From positions 95,093 through 159,092 of the forward strand of contig NZ_SVFW01000002.1 of the NCBI RefSeq assembly GCF_015056685.1: a DNA stretch of 64,000 bases, written 5' to 3'. This document shows, piece after piece, positions 32,629 through 40,549 of this stretch; within the stretch, counting starts at the first letter, position 1; every line of letters begins with the position of its first letter. Below the pieces are notes generated by a model. The model was not told the origin of the DNA, made no database searches, and worked only from the letters and a program-made list of their open reading frames with translations. The position numbers and the translations under genes are program-made. Source of the stretch: Butyrivibrio sp. Its GTDB lineage: Bacteria; Bacillota; Clostridia; Lachnospirales; Lachnospiraceae.

Positions 32629-32682
32629 GAACTAAGTCGCTGCGCCACAGCCTTGGCAGGCCGTCGCGCAGCGACTTAGTTC
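32629..32682. repeat. Perfect 17-bp-arm palindrome
   Basis: GAACTAAGTCGCTGCGC (32629-32645) and GCGCAGCGACTTAGTTC (32666-32682) are exact reverse complements around a 20-base GC-rich loop (32646-32665). It is much richer in GC than its surroundings. No T run follows, so it is not a standard terminator; a REP/MITE-like element or a site for a recombinase or replication protein fits better. Confidence 0.8.
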
Positions 32683-32786
32683 TCTTGGATTATAATTAGA
32701 TTAGTATTTACGCGTGCTTATAGCATTGTATATAATATCTTTGTTGTGACAATCTGGATAAACAGATGTCGCATGGGAGGTAATCA

Positions 32787-32890
32787 TGAGAATGCGAGAT
32801 AACTACTCGGTGCAGTTTTAATGCTGACAGCAGGTTGTACCGAGGTTAATAAAATTTATTTGCTGTCACATACTGCACCGAACAAATAAT
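32787..32890 (+). pseudogene. Decayed lipoprotein gene start with nested inverted repeats
   Basis: GGGAGG (32775-32780) precedes ATG 32786, whose frame stops after 11 codons (MRMRDNYSVQF). One frame over, AVLMLTAGCTEVNK has a textbook lipobox (LTAGC), so a frameshift has split a lipoprotein signal peptide; it then stops after about 12 more codons. The stretch also folds: CGGTGCAGT (32808-32816) pairs with ACTGCACCG (32872-32880) and TGACAGCA (32825-32832) with TGCTGTCA (32861-32868). Confidence 0.45.
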
Positions 32891-32923
32891 GAAGAACAGA
32901 TTTTTATTTGAAAAGGAGCAGAT

Positions 32924-33697
32924 ATGAATACAGATAGAATAAGTGAATTAAGAAAAGAGTGGGAAGCAGAGGAGAAGGTTGCACACATACATGGGTGGGA
33001 TTTTTCTCATATTCATGATAGATATGAAGAAGAGGATGACCTCCCATGGGACTACAAAAAGATAATCGAAGAGTTTCTTCTTCCTGATATGAAACTGTTG
33101 GATTTTGATACAGGTGGTGGCGAGTTTTTATTATCTTTGAAGCACCCATACAAGAATACTGCAGCTACTGAAGGATATGCCCCTAATGTTGAATTGTGTA
33201 AGGAGGTTCTCTTACCATTTGGGATTGATTTCAGATCTTGCGATGATGAGTCAAATATCCCTTTTGCTGACAGCTCTTTTGACATAATGATAAACAGGCA
33301 TGGAAGCTTTGATCCTGTGGAAGCACATAGACTTCTCAAGCCGGAAGGGCTTTTTATTACACAGCAGGTAGGAGGCAAGAACGACAGAGATCTTGTTGAG
33401 ATGGTTCTACCGGATGTACCTGCACCTTTCCCGGAACTTGAATTATCAATTCAGAGAAAGAAGTTTGAAGAAGCAGGCTTTGAGATAATAAGAGCTGAAG
33501 AAGTATTTAAACCAATCAGGTTCTACGATGTTGGGGCATTTGTATGGTTCGCGCATATTATCGAATGGGAATTTCCGGGTTTCTCTGTTGAAAAATGCTT
33601 TGACAAATTACTTGAAATGCAGGAAGTAATTGACAAGAATGGTTTTGTAGAAGGTACTATTCACAGATACCTTATAGTGGCAAAGAAGGCTCGTTAA
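32924..33697 (+). CDS. Class I SAM-dependent methyltransferase
   Basis: A 257-residue protein with AAAAGGAG before its ATG. The Rossmann-type fold is visible as LLDFDTGGGEFLLSL (motif I, SAM glycine loop, about residue 62), CDDESNIPFADSSFDIMINR (motif IV region, about 105) and RLLKPEGLFITQQVGG (about 130). A Trp/Glu-rich N-terminal segment and a helical C-terminal lid are seen in small-molecule methyltransferases. It stands alone in the accessory patch; the substrate is unknown. Confidence 0.88.
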   Translation: MNTDRISELRKEWEAEEKVAHIHGWDFSHIHDRYEEEDDLPWDYKKIIEEFLLPDMKLLDFDTGGGEFLLSLKHPYKNTAATEGYAPNVELCKEVLLPFGIDFRSCDDESNIPFADSSFDIMINRHGSFDPVEAHRLLKPEGLFITQQVGGKNDRDLVEMVLPDVPAPFPELELSIQRKKFEEAGFEIIRAEEVFKPIRFYDVGAFVWFAHIIEWEFPGFSVEKCFDKLLEMQEVIDKNGFVEGTIHRYLIVAKKAR

Positions 33698-34045
33698 AAC
33701 CACTTGACTACGCGAAATATCTGATGTTAAACTCCGGATATAAGAACATTTGACGAGCAGGAAAGGCACCCTGCGCTCCCTAAGTGGAATCTGATATGAT
33801 GGATACGCCGCCCATCCAAATGTTTTTATGTTTTCACAGCGGATAATGTCAAGATCCTGATTGATGCTGCTGCATAAGAAAGAATTCTTTGGGAACGGGT
33901 TTTTTACCGCGGATCATGTTACAGTGTGCGGTTTGCTCGTTCTTTTTCTTTGTTACTTTGGTTTGTACATTAGAACACATGTCGAGATGGTTTGTTCATT
34001 GTACAAACTTCATTTTTTTAGATGTAGAAAGAGATGAAAGAAAAG
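33698..34045. other. Gene-poor stretch with coding debris
   Basis: About 350 bases with no intact gene. Short protein-like pieces occur in different frames, for example TPDIRTFDEQERHPALPKWN (about 33729-33797) and VFTADNVKILIDAAA (to about 33875), each ended by stops. A 63-codon frame from 33889 has no ribosome site and a hydrophobic, unlikely composition. GTTTGTACA (33961-33969) and TGTACAAAC (34000-34008) form an inverted repeat 30 bases apart. This looks like decayed genes. Confidence 0.5.
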
Positions 34046-34090
34046 ATGATTTTCTATTTGGTTCGGTACGGACAGACTAAGATGATATAG
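34046..34090 (+). pseudogene. Start of a histidine phosphatase gene, cut off after 14 codons
   Basis: ATG 34046 begins MIFYLVRYGQTKMI followed by TAG. This matches the first strand and catalytic motif of the phosphoglycerate mutase/histidine phosphatase family (usually LVRHGQT), with the catalytic His changed to Tyr and the rest missing. A weak purine-rich site (GAAAGAGATGAAAG) precedes it. Confidence 0.5.
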
Positions 34091-34118
34091 CAAAAGCAAT
34101 CATAGGAGTGAAAAAATA

Positions 34119-34574
34119 TTGGAATATAGAATAGCAACCTTGGATGATATTGATTTATTGACTGCTTCCCGTGTTAAAGTTTTAAGAGCGGCAAATAAGT
34201 TAGATGATTCTGTTGATATGACAGAGGTAGAAAAAGAATCTTACAATTATTATAAAAAGGCATTGGCTGATGGTAGGCATTGTGCGATTTTGGTAATGGA
34301 TGATGGTAGATTTATAGGGGCTGGCGGTGTTAGCTTTTATAATGTTATGCCGACCTATCATAATCCCAGTGGCAAGAAAGCTTACATCATGAATATGTAT
34401 ACAGATCCGAGCTATAGACGACAAGGGATTGCGTATAAAACCTTAGATATGCTTGTTAATGTTTCAAAAGAACGTGGAATATATCAAATATCATTGGAAG
34501 CGACAGATATGGGGCGGCCTTTATACGAAAAATATGGCTTTGTTAAAATGGAATCTGAAATGGAACTAATATAG
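34119..34574 (+). CDS. GNAT-family N-acetyltransferase
   Basis: A 151-residue acetyltransferase that I start at TTG 34119 because AGGAG lies ten bases upstream and the frame begins EYRIATLDDIDLL, the usual first strand of GNAT folds. The acetyl-CoA loop is NMYTDPSYRRQGIAYKTL (about residue 92-109), and LEATDMGRPLYEKYGFVKME is the late conserved strand-helix. The substrate is unknown; it could be a small-molecule or antibiotic-modifying enzyme. It is followed nine bases later by a second GNAT gene. Confidence 0.88.
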   Translation: MEYRIATLDDIDLLTASRVKVLRAANKLDDSVDMTEVEKESYNYYKKALADGRHCAILVMDDGRFIGAGGVSFYNVMPTYHNPSGKKAYIMNMYTDPSYRRQGIAYKTLDMLVNVSKERGIYQISLEATDMGRPLYEKYGFVKMESEMELI

Positions 34575-34583
34575 GAGTCTGCG

Positions 34584-34988
34584 TTGGAAATCAAATATAC
34601 AGATAAACATGATTTTAATAAAAATGAGTTAGAAGACTTATTTCTGTCAGTTGACTGGTCATCAGGTCATTATCCGGAAAAACTATGCATTGCAATGAAA
34701 AATTTCAACACAGTTTTTTCTGCCTACGATGGGGACAAATTAGTCGGAATGGTTTGCGCCATGGATGATGGAATAATGAATGCATATGTCCATTATTTAT
34801 TAGTTAATCCCGAATATCATAATCAAATGATTGGAAGAACACTAATCAATAAGATTAAAGATAAGTATCAGGATTATCTTAGAATAGCTGTAATTGCCTA
34901 TGACAAGGAAATGCATTTTTACCAGAACTGTGGTTTTGAAAAGAGCAATGATGCATCGCCAATGTTTATAACATCTTTATGGACTTAA
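34584..34988 (+). CDS. GNAT-family N-acetyltransferase
   Basis: A 134-residue acetyltransferase with AGGAG six bases before a TTG start (34584), like its upstream neighbour. Conserved parts are YVHYLLVNPEYHNQMIGRTL (acetyl-CoA region, with the usual QxxGxG written NQMIGR) and AVIAYDKEMHFYQNCGFEKS. Typical short GNAT of 130-140 residues. The two tandem genes probably form a small operon. Codons are AT-rich compared with the flanking housekeeping genes. Confidence 0.85.
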   Translation: MEIKYTDKHDFNKNELEDLFLSVDWSSGHYPEKLCIAMKNFNTVFSAYDGDKLVGMVCAMDDGIMNAYVHYLLVNPEYHNQMIGRTLINKIKDKYQDYLRIAVIAYDKEMHFYQNCGFEKSNDASPMFITSLWT

Positions 34989-35047
34989 TGAATATCTGTA
35001 AGAGAGATATGTTGTTGTAAAAAAATGAAAATCTTGCTGATTATTCT

Positions 35048-35233
35048 ATGATGCGAGGATTTTGGGTTGACATGACGGCGTTACATGATTATACTCATAA
35101 AAAAATTGAAGAAAGCAGAAAAGATATGAAATATACATTCCTCAATAATTTTAATACACCAAATACTAATCCCGTGAATCCAAATCAGGGGACTTTTGGC
35201 GTTGTAGATGATGAGGAACGACAATATATTTAG
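35048..35233 (+). CDS. Uncharacterised 61-residue frame with its own terminator
   Basis: The frame MMRGFWVDMTALHDYTHKKI... ends NPNQGTFGVVDDEERQYI. I see no ribosome binding site at ATG 35048 and a stop lies 13 codons upstream of it, so it may be a remnant of a longer gene; the hydrophilic, Asn-rich tail is protein-like. A strong terminator follows at 35264. I do not recognise it. Confidence 0.35.
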   Translation: MMRGFWVDMTALHDYTHKKIEESRKDMKYTFLNNFNTPNTNPVNPNQGTFGVVDDEERQYI

Positions 35234-35263
35234 TGATATTGTTAAAATTTATTATAAAGAGTG

Positions 35264-35306
35264 AAGCCTCATCAGACAATAGTAGTTTGATGAGGCTTTC
35301 TTTATA
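35264..35306 (+). terminator. Terminator after the acetyltransferase/small-frame stretch
   Basis: AAGCCTCATCA (35264-35274) and TGATGAGGCTT (35288-35298) are perfectly complementary and followed by TCTTTATAT. Confidence 0.82.
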
Positions 35307-35331
35307 TAAAAAAATAAATGGAGGATTTGTT

Positions 35332-35859
35332 ATGGAACTAGTAAGAGTACAGGATTCTGATTATCGAAAAACATATGAACTTTATATGTCCTTTCCTGAA
35401 AATGAAAACGGGTACATGAATAATGTATATGGTTATAGCTATGAACAATTTCTTGAGTGGATTGAAAAAAAGAGAAATTGGTCAATGGGGAAAAATCTTC
35501 CTGAAGGATTTGTTCCTGATACCACATATGTGCTCGTTGACGAAGATGTTTATGTCGGTGTTTTTAATTTAAGGCATTGTCTGAATGATTTTTTGAGAGA
35601 AGGACCTGGTCATATTGGATATTGTATTTCAAAAAAATATCGTGGAAAGGGATATGCAACAAAAGGACTTGAGCTTACCCTTACGAAGGCAAGACAGATG
35701 TGCATTCATGAAGTGTATATGTCTGTTAATAAAGATAATCCTGCAAGCCTCCGTGTGCAGATAAAAAATGGAGCATATATTCATCATGAAAATGCAACAG
35801 AGTATTTTACACGGATAAATGAGATTGAGGAAGGCTCTTCAAGGGAAGAAAACCAATGA
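35332..35859 (+). CDS. GNAT-family N-acetyltransferase
   Basis: A 175-residue acetyltransferase. ATG 35332 has GGAGG seven bases upstream; the frame is open further but without a start site. The acetyl-CoA binding region is IGYCISKKYRGKGYATKGLE (about residue 100-120) and the late strand reads VYMSVNKDNPASLRVQIKNG, where the asparagine-proline pair and the following helix are typical of GNATs that act on small molecules. Its end runs into the next gene region (AlkD) in an overlapping frame, 40 bases before that gene's start. Confidence 0.88.
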   Translation: MELVRVQDSDYRKTYELYMSFPENENGYMNNVYGYSYEQFLEWIEKKRNWSMGKNLPEGFVPDTTYVLVDEDVYVGVFNLRHCLNDFLREGPGHIGYCISKKYRGKGYATKGLELTLTKARQMCIHEVYMSVNKDNPASLRVQIKNGAYIHHENATEYFTRINEIEEGSSREENQ

Positions 35860-35899
35860 GCAAAACATTATGGATAATTATGGAGAAAGAGAGATTACG

Positions 35900-36592
35900 A
35901 TGATTGAAGAAATAAGAACAAGGCTTTTTGAATTGCAGGATATAAAGTATAGGGATTTCCAGAGCGGACTCATACCAACTGCGGAAAAAGAGATGTTTAT
36001 AGGGGTAAGGACACCTGATCTTAGGAAGTATGCCAAAGAACTGGCAAAGACGGAGGGAATTGATGAGTTTTTGAATGACCTTCCACACAAGTATTTCGAT
36101 GAGAATCAGCTCCATGCGTTTATCATCTCTGAGATAAAAGATTATGCTGAATGTGTAAAACGGGTGGACAGGTTCCTTCCATTTGTGGATAACTGGGCTA
36201 CGTGCGACCAGATGTCACCAAAGGTTTTCAAGAAGCATAAAGAGGATTTGCTAAAAGAAATACCAAAGTGGCTTAAGTCAGATAAAACCTACACAATCAG
36301 GTTTGCTATCGGTATGCTGATGCAGCATTTTCTGGACGAGGACTTTGATGAAAAATACCTTAAAGAAGTGTCAAAGATCAGATCAGATGAGTACTACATC
36401 AACATGATGATTGCCTGGTATTTTGCTACAGCTCTTGCCAAGCAGTATGAGTCAGCAATTTTGTATATCCAAGATCACAGGCTTGATGTATGGACCCATA
36501 ACAAGACAATTCAGAAGGCAATTGAGAGCTATAGGATTACGGATGAAGCAAAAGAGTATTTGCGCGGTCTGAAAATAAAGACACAAAAGTAA
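35900..36592 (+). CDS. DNA alkylation repair protein, AlkD-like
   Basis: A 230-residue all-helical HEAT-repeat glycosylase; I start it at ATG 35900 (MIEEIRTRLFELQD), the usual AlkD beginning, although the purine-rich site is distant and ATG 35870 is an alternative. Conserved pieces are FIGVRTPDLRKYAKELAK, VDNWATCDQMSPKVFKKHKE (Trp and Asp of the damaged-base site are present) and MMIAWYFATALAKQYE. AlkD enzymes remove N3- and N7-alkylated purines without base flipping. Length matches the family. Confidence 0.9.
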   Translation: MIEEIRTRLFELQDIKYRDFQSGLIPTAEKEMFIGVRTPDLRKYAKELAKTEGIDEFLNDLPHKYFDENQLHAFIISEIKDYAECVKRVDRFLPFVDNWATCDQMSPKVFKKHKEDLLKEIPKWLKSDKTYTIRFAIGMLMQHFLDEDFDEKYLKEVSKIRSDEYYINMMIAWYFATALAKQYESAILYIQDHRLDVWTHNKTIQKAIESYRITDEAKEYLRGLKIKTQK

Positions 36593-36640
36593 AAATATAC
36601 TTGCATTTGCGGAAAATACTGTCTGTTGTCACTTTTTTAG

Positions 36641-36669
36641 TTCAATTCTCTAAAGTGTTATAGTATAAT
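36641..36669 (+). promoter_or_regulatory. Probable promoter of the EIIC/Mrr/OGG group
   Basis: TATAAT (36664-36669) is preceded at 17 bases by TTCAAT (36641-36646). The -10 box is perfect and the -35 weak. GGGAGAATGGT precedes the ATG at 36712. Confidence 0.5.
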
Positions 36670-36711
36670 CGTGGGGATGCTAGAAAACAAAACTATAACA
36701 GGGAGAATGGT

Positions 36712-37800
36712 ATGGAAAAGTTTAAAGAGTTTTTGAAGAGGAAAGATATTGAGATTTCTTTAAAGCGATACGGGATTGATGCACTTGGAGCCATGGCTCA
36801 GGGATTATTCTGTTCACTTCTTATCGGAACTATCATCAACACAATCGGGACTCAGTTCCATGTTCCTTTTTTGATGAAAACAGTGGCAACGATTGCCGGT
36901 ACAGAATATACAGTTGGCGGTTTGGCTACAGCGATGAGCGGACCTGCAATGGCAGCAGCTATAGGATATGCTCTTAAGTGCCCACCACTGGTTCTTTTTT
37001 CAATGATAACAGTTGGCTTTGCTGCGAACGCTTTGGGCGGAGCAGGCGGCCCTTTGGCAGTTTTATTTGTTGCAATACTTGCAGCTGAATTTGGTAAAGC
37101 AGTTTCCAAGGAGACAAAGATTGATATTCTGGTTACACCTCTTGTAACTATAGGCATTGGAGTATTTTTCTCATGGCTCATTGCACCGCCTATTGGCAGG
37201 GCAGCTATGTGGATAGGAAACCTCATTATGTGGGCAACTGAGCTACAGCCATTTCTCATGGGAATATTGGTTTCTGTTCTTGTTGGTGTGGCGCTCACAC
37301 TTCCTATTTCATCAGCAGCTATCTGTGCGGCCTTTGGACTTACAGGGCTTGCAGGTGGAGCGGCAGTAGCGGGGTGCTGTGCTCAGATGATCGGCTTTGC
37401 AGTTATTTCTTTTAAAGAAAATAAGTGGGGCGGTCTTGTCTCACAGGGAATCGGAACATCAATGCTTCAGATGGGAAACATCATTAAAAATCCAAGAATC
37501 TGGATTGCTCCAACACTTGCATCAGCCATAACAGGCCCTATTGCTACATGTCTTTTCAGATTGCAGATGAATGGAGCTCCGGTTTCATCAGGAATGGGAA
37601 CCTGCGGAATGGTAGGACCTATCGGAGTTTATACAGGATGGGTTGGCGATGTTGCAAACGGCACCAAGGCATCTATCACAGGATTTGACTGGTTTGGACT
37701 TTTAATGATTTCCATAGTGCTTCCGGCTGTTTTTTCACTTATAATAAATGCAGGTGTTAAAAAACTTGGCTGGGTAAAAGACGGAGATATGAAACTTTAA
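36712..37800 (+). CDS. PTS EIIC-type membrane permease (PTS_EIIC_2 family), no EIIA/EIIB nearby
   Basis: A 362-residue, Gly/Ala-rich protein with about nine to ten membrane spans. Family-typical parts are RYGIDALGAMAQGLFCSLLI, GFAANALGGAGGPLAVLF and SSGMGTCGMVGPIGVYTGW. The family is distantly related to EIIC sugar permeases, yet no EIIA or EIIB gene is in the window and these proteins are usually orphans, so phosphoenolpyruvate-driven sugar uptake is doubtful. Its stop overlaps the start of the membrane-anchored Mrr gene (TAATG), suggesting coupled translation. Confidence 0.85.
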   Translation: MEKFKEFLKRKDIEISLKRYGIDALGAMAQGLFCSLLIGTIINTIGTQFHVPFLMKTVATIAGTEYTVGGLATAMSGPAMAAAIGYALKCPPLVLFSMITVGFAANALGGAGGPLAVLFVAILAAEFGKAVSKETKIDILVTPLVTIGIGVFFSWLIAPPIGRAAMWIGNLIMWATELQPFLMGILVSVLVGVALTLPISSAAICAAFGLTGLAGGAAVAGCCAQMIGFAVISFKENKWGGLVSQGIGTSMLQMGNIIKNPRIWIAPTLASAITGPIATCLFRLQMNGAPVSSGMGTCGMVGPIGVYTGWVGDVANGTKASITGFDWFGLLMISIVLPAVFSLIINAGVKKLGWVKDGDMKL

Positions 37801-38246
37801 TGTTTAGAGATAATATAATTTATGCAGTTATAGGGGCAGCGGTGGTTTTACTTGCTGTCCTTATACTTTATCTAATTAAAAGACATAAAATGCGCCCGCT
37901 TCCTATGGATGAAATGGAGGGGCATGACTTCGAGTATTATTGCGCGGATCTGTTAAAAAACAATGGCTTTCTCGAAGTTGAAGTGACCAAGGGCAGCGGC
38001 GACTTTGGCGCTGATATCCTTGCTGAAAAAGATGGCGTGACATATGCTTTTCAGTGTAAATGTTACGATAAGCCAATTGGAGTCAAGGCTATCCAGGAGA
38101 TATACGCGGGGCGCGACTACTATGGCAGGATGGTTGGTGTTGTCATGACCAATCAGTACTTCACACAGCCTGCTGTGGAGCTGGCTACAAAGCTCAACAT
38201 CATGCTTTGGGACAGGGGCTATGTGGATAACATGGAAAAGAAATGA
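37800..38246 (+). CDS. Membrane-anchored Mrr-like restriction endonuclease
   Basis: A 148-residue protein: one N-terminal membrane span (IIYAVIGAAVVLLAVLILYL) and an Mrr_cat PD-(D/E)xK nuclease domain (about 38-140). The active site is intact: GSGDFGADIL (catalytic Asp) and FQCKCY (Q-x-K). YCADLLKNNGF and VVMTNQYFTQPAVELA are usual Mrr parts. Anchoring a nuclease to the membrane suggests it meets DNA at entry or acts on membrane-associated DNA. It overlaps the EIIC-type gene by one base and is followed by an OGG-type glycosylase. Confidence 0.87.
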   Translation: MFRDNIIYAVIGAAVVLLAVLILYLIKRHKMRPLPMDEMEGHDFEYYCADLLKNNGFLEVEVTKGSGDFGADILAEKDGVTYAFQCKCYDKPIGVKAIQEIYAGRDYYGRMVGVVMTNQYFTQPAVELATKLNIMLWDRGYVDNMEKK

Positions 38247-38264
38247 GAAAAACAGGAGCAAAAA

Positions 38265-39092
38265 GTGATAATAGAAATTAAAGATGATTTTGATCTTGGG
38301 AAAATAGCTGACAGCGGTCAGTGCTTCAGGTTTAACAGGTGCGGAGAAGGGTCGCAGGAGCATTACAGCGTTGCAGCATTAGACAAACATGTGCTGGTTA
38401 AAAAACTTGACGAAAACAGGTACGAATTTAGCTGTGACCAAAAAGAATATGATTCTTTTTGGAAAAACTATTTTGATATGGACATCAGCTATAGCGATAT
38501 TCGTGCAAGGATTGATAAAACCAAAGATGAATATCTTTATAATGCTTCTGAATATGGCAAAGGAATAAGGATTCTCAGGCAGGATCCGTGGGAAATGCTT
38601 ATTTCTTTTATCATATCTCAGAGAAAGAATATTCCAGCTATCAAAGCTTCAATTGAAAAACTCTGCGCTCTTGCGGGGAATGTAATTGATGAGGGAGAAG
38701 AGTTTGGAAAAATATATTCTTTTCCCACTCCTGAAAAAATAGCAGCTTTATCAATGGAGCAGCTATCATCCTGTAGCCTTGGATATAGAGATAAGTATGT
38801 TCATCAGGCGGCACTTGATGTGGCAAGCGGCGCTGTGGATCTTGATAGATGGGGGAAACTTTCTGATGAAGAGTTGATGGAGAATCTCCTTAAATTATTT
38901 GGTGTTGGGGTTAAGGTTGCAAATTGTGAGATTCTTTTTGGCTATCACAGGCTTGATGCGTTTCCTATTGATGTTTGGATAAAAAAAGTTCTTGATGCAC
39001 ATTATCAAAAAGGCTTTTCTTTTGAAAGCTATGCTCCTTTTAATGGGGTTATGCAGCAGTATCTATTTTTCTATTCAAGAACAGGAGGGTAA
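38265..39092 (+). CDS. ogg: 8-oxoguanine DNA glycosylase/AP lyase, OGG1-like
   Basis: A 275-residue enzyme starting at GTG 38265 with AGGAG upstream. An N-terminal OGG domain (SGQCFRFNRCG) precedes the HhH-GPD domain: DPWEMLISFIISQRKNI, SLGYRDKYV, and the hairpin GVGVKVANCEILFGYHRLDA with catalytic Lys in VKVAN and Asp in FPIDVWIKK. It excises oxidised guanine and nicks the abasic site. It lies 18 bases after the Mrr gene and six before the symporter gene, so transcription may continue through both. Confidence 0.92.
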   Translation: MIIEIKDDFDLGKIADSGQCFRFNRCGEGSQEHYSVAALDKHVLVKKLDENRYEFSCDQKEYDSFWKNYFDMDISYSDIRARIDKTKDEYLYNASEYGKGIRILRQDPWEMLISFIISQRKNIPAIKASIEKLCALAGNVIDEGEEFGKIYSFPTPEKIAALSMEQLSSCSLGYRDKYVHQAALDVASGAVDLDRWGKLSDEELMENLLKLFGVGVKVANCEILFGYHRLDAFPIDVWIKKVLDAHYQKGFSFESYAPFNGVMQQYLFFYSRTGG

Positions 39093-39097
39093 TTTCT

Positions 39098-40549
39098 ATG
39101 GGGAAAAATGAAGAAAAAAGTGTGATCCAAAGGGCCAGTGGCCTTAGGACCGCAGAATATGTCTGCTATGCATTGGGGGATGCGGGTGGATGCCTGGTGT
39201 TTGGGCTGGTGACTTCAATCCTTCAGACCTACTATACGGATGTACTTATCTTAAGTCCGTTCTTTATCATGATCATGTTTGTGTTGACAAGAGTCTGGGA
39301 CGCGGTGAATGACCCAATTATGGGGCGCATCTGTGATACAGCAAAGGTCTCAAAGCATGGTCGATATCGTGTGTGGTTTCTTCGCGTGGCAATACCGCTT
39401 GCTATAGCATCTATTCTGTTGTTTTGTAAATTCCCGGGTTTTGGTACGCCGGGAGACAATCTGCCTGCCTACATTTATGCGACAGTGACCTATGTTGCAT
39501 GGGGAATGATCTATACCATGCTTCAGATTCCTTACGGCTCCCTTGCAAGTGTTATCACTTTGGATGACAAAGAAAGGTCCAAACTGTCAGTATTTCGTGC
39601 TGTTGGTGCGGCTCTTGGTTCTATGCCTGTCATGGTGCTTTCAATGCTTTGCTTTAGCACTGATAAAACAACAGGTCAATCCATTGTAAAATATGATGTT
39701 CTTTTAACCGGCGTTATTCTCATGGCTCTTTTATCTATGATAGCGCTTCTATTTGCATTCCTTGGTACAAAAGAGAGAGTGAAGGCGGAGCCAAAGCATC
39801 ATGAAAAGGGCACAGCAGGCAAAGCTTTAAAGCTTATCTTTGGAAACAAGTCCATGTTATCTATTTCAGTGGTAGCTATGCTTCTTTTGGCAGGGCAGAT
39901 GTTTACTCAAAGCTACTATGTGTATCTTATCCGCTACTATTTTGGAAAGGGCGGTATTTTTGTATCACTTCCGACTATCCTTACCTATATTCCAATGGCA
40001 ATACTGATGACATTTACTCCAAAGCTTGCCAGAAAGTATGGCAAAAAAGAGATTACTTCCGTAGGTATGATCATTGCGGCAGCAGCGAACTTTTTAATGT
40101 TTTTCTTGAAATTCCTGGATCCGGCAGCGGCACTTATGCCTTTCATGTTTTTGTGCTTTGTCTCCGGATTTGGTTTAAACCTATTTGTCCTGCAGTTGTG
40201 GGCTATGGCGGGGGATGCCATAGACGAGATCGAAGTTACAACCGGAAGTAAGGATAACGGAACAGCTTATGCGTTCCTTAATTTCTTCCGTAAATTGGGG
40301 CAGGTAATCTCAGCTATTGCGGTAAATGCAGCTCTTTTGGCAATGGGATATTATGACACTGCAAGTACGCTGGAATTCAAATTTACCGGGGCACAGCTGT
40401 CTTTGATGTATGTACTGGCAACCCTGATCCCTGCTGTAATGTTTGCCCTGATGGCGCTATTCCTGATCGTCTGGTATCCGCTTTCAAAGGAGAAAGTGAC
40501 AGAACTTCAGGCAAAAAAGGAAGCATACTTTGGAGATGAAAATCTATGA
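39098..40549 (+). CDS. Glycoside-pentoside-hexuronide (GPH) family sugar:cation symporter
   Basis: A 483-residue protein with twelve predicted spans. Family marks are YALGDAGGCLVFGLVTSILQ, DAVNDPIMGRICDTAKVSKH (the cation/sugar site region) and DGT-like GSKDNGTAYAFLNFFRKLGQ. MelB/XynB-type symporters bring in glycosides or short oligosaccharides with Na+ or H+. GGAGGG precedes the ATG. Its stop overlaps the start of a carboxylesterase gene, so the imported sugar probably carries an ester group removed by that enzyme. Confidence 0.93.
   Translation: MGKNEEKSVIQRASGLRTAEYVCYALGDAGGCLVFGLVTSILQTYYTDVLILSPFFIMIMFVLTRVWDAVNDPIMGRICDTAKVSKHGRYRVWFLRVAIPLAIASILLFCKFPGFGTPGDNLPAYIYATVTYVAWGMIYTMLQIPYGSLASVITLDDKERSKLSVFRAVGAALGSMPVMVLSMLCFSTDKTTGQSIVKYDVLLTGVILMALLSMIALLFAFLGTKERVKAEPKHHEKGTAGKALKLIFGNKSMLSISVVAMLLLAGQMFTQSYYVYLIRYYFGKGGIFVSLPTILTYIPMAILMTFTPKLARKYGKKEITSVGMIIAAAANFLMFFLKFLDPAAALMPFMFLCFVSGFGLNLFVLQLWAMAGDAIDEIEVTTGSKDNGTAYAFLNFFRKLGQVISAIAVNAALLAMGYYDTASTLEFKFTGAQLSLMYVLATLIPAVMFALMALFLIVWYPLSKEKVTELQAKKEAYFGDENL

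Larger units (their letters stand above)
32494..32923. other. Gene-poor stretch with palindromes and decayed reading frames
   Basis: No convincing intact gene. A 57-codon plus-strand frame (32462-32635; MPYPMINPFLDFYLKEVCNN at its start, then QQKFGGLLIYEGRRINAISI) overlaps the previous frame and lacks a ribosome site; it ends in the left arm of the palindrome listed separately. A decayed lipoprotein start and further inverted repeats follow. The last bases hold AAAAGGAG, the ribosome site of the methyltransferase gene. Confidence 0.6.

Noticed and set aside
33889..34080. A 63-codon plus-strand frame in the gap after the methyltransferase
   Set aside because: No ribosome site, odd hydrophobic Cys/Phe-rich sequence, and its end overlaps the histidine phosphatase stub in another frame.
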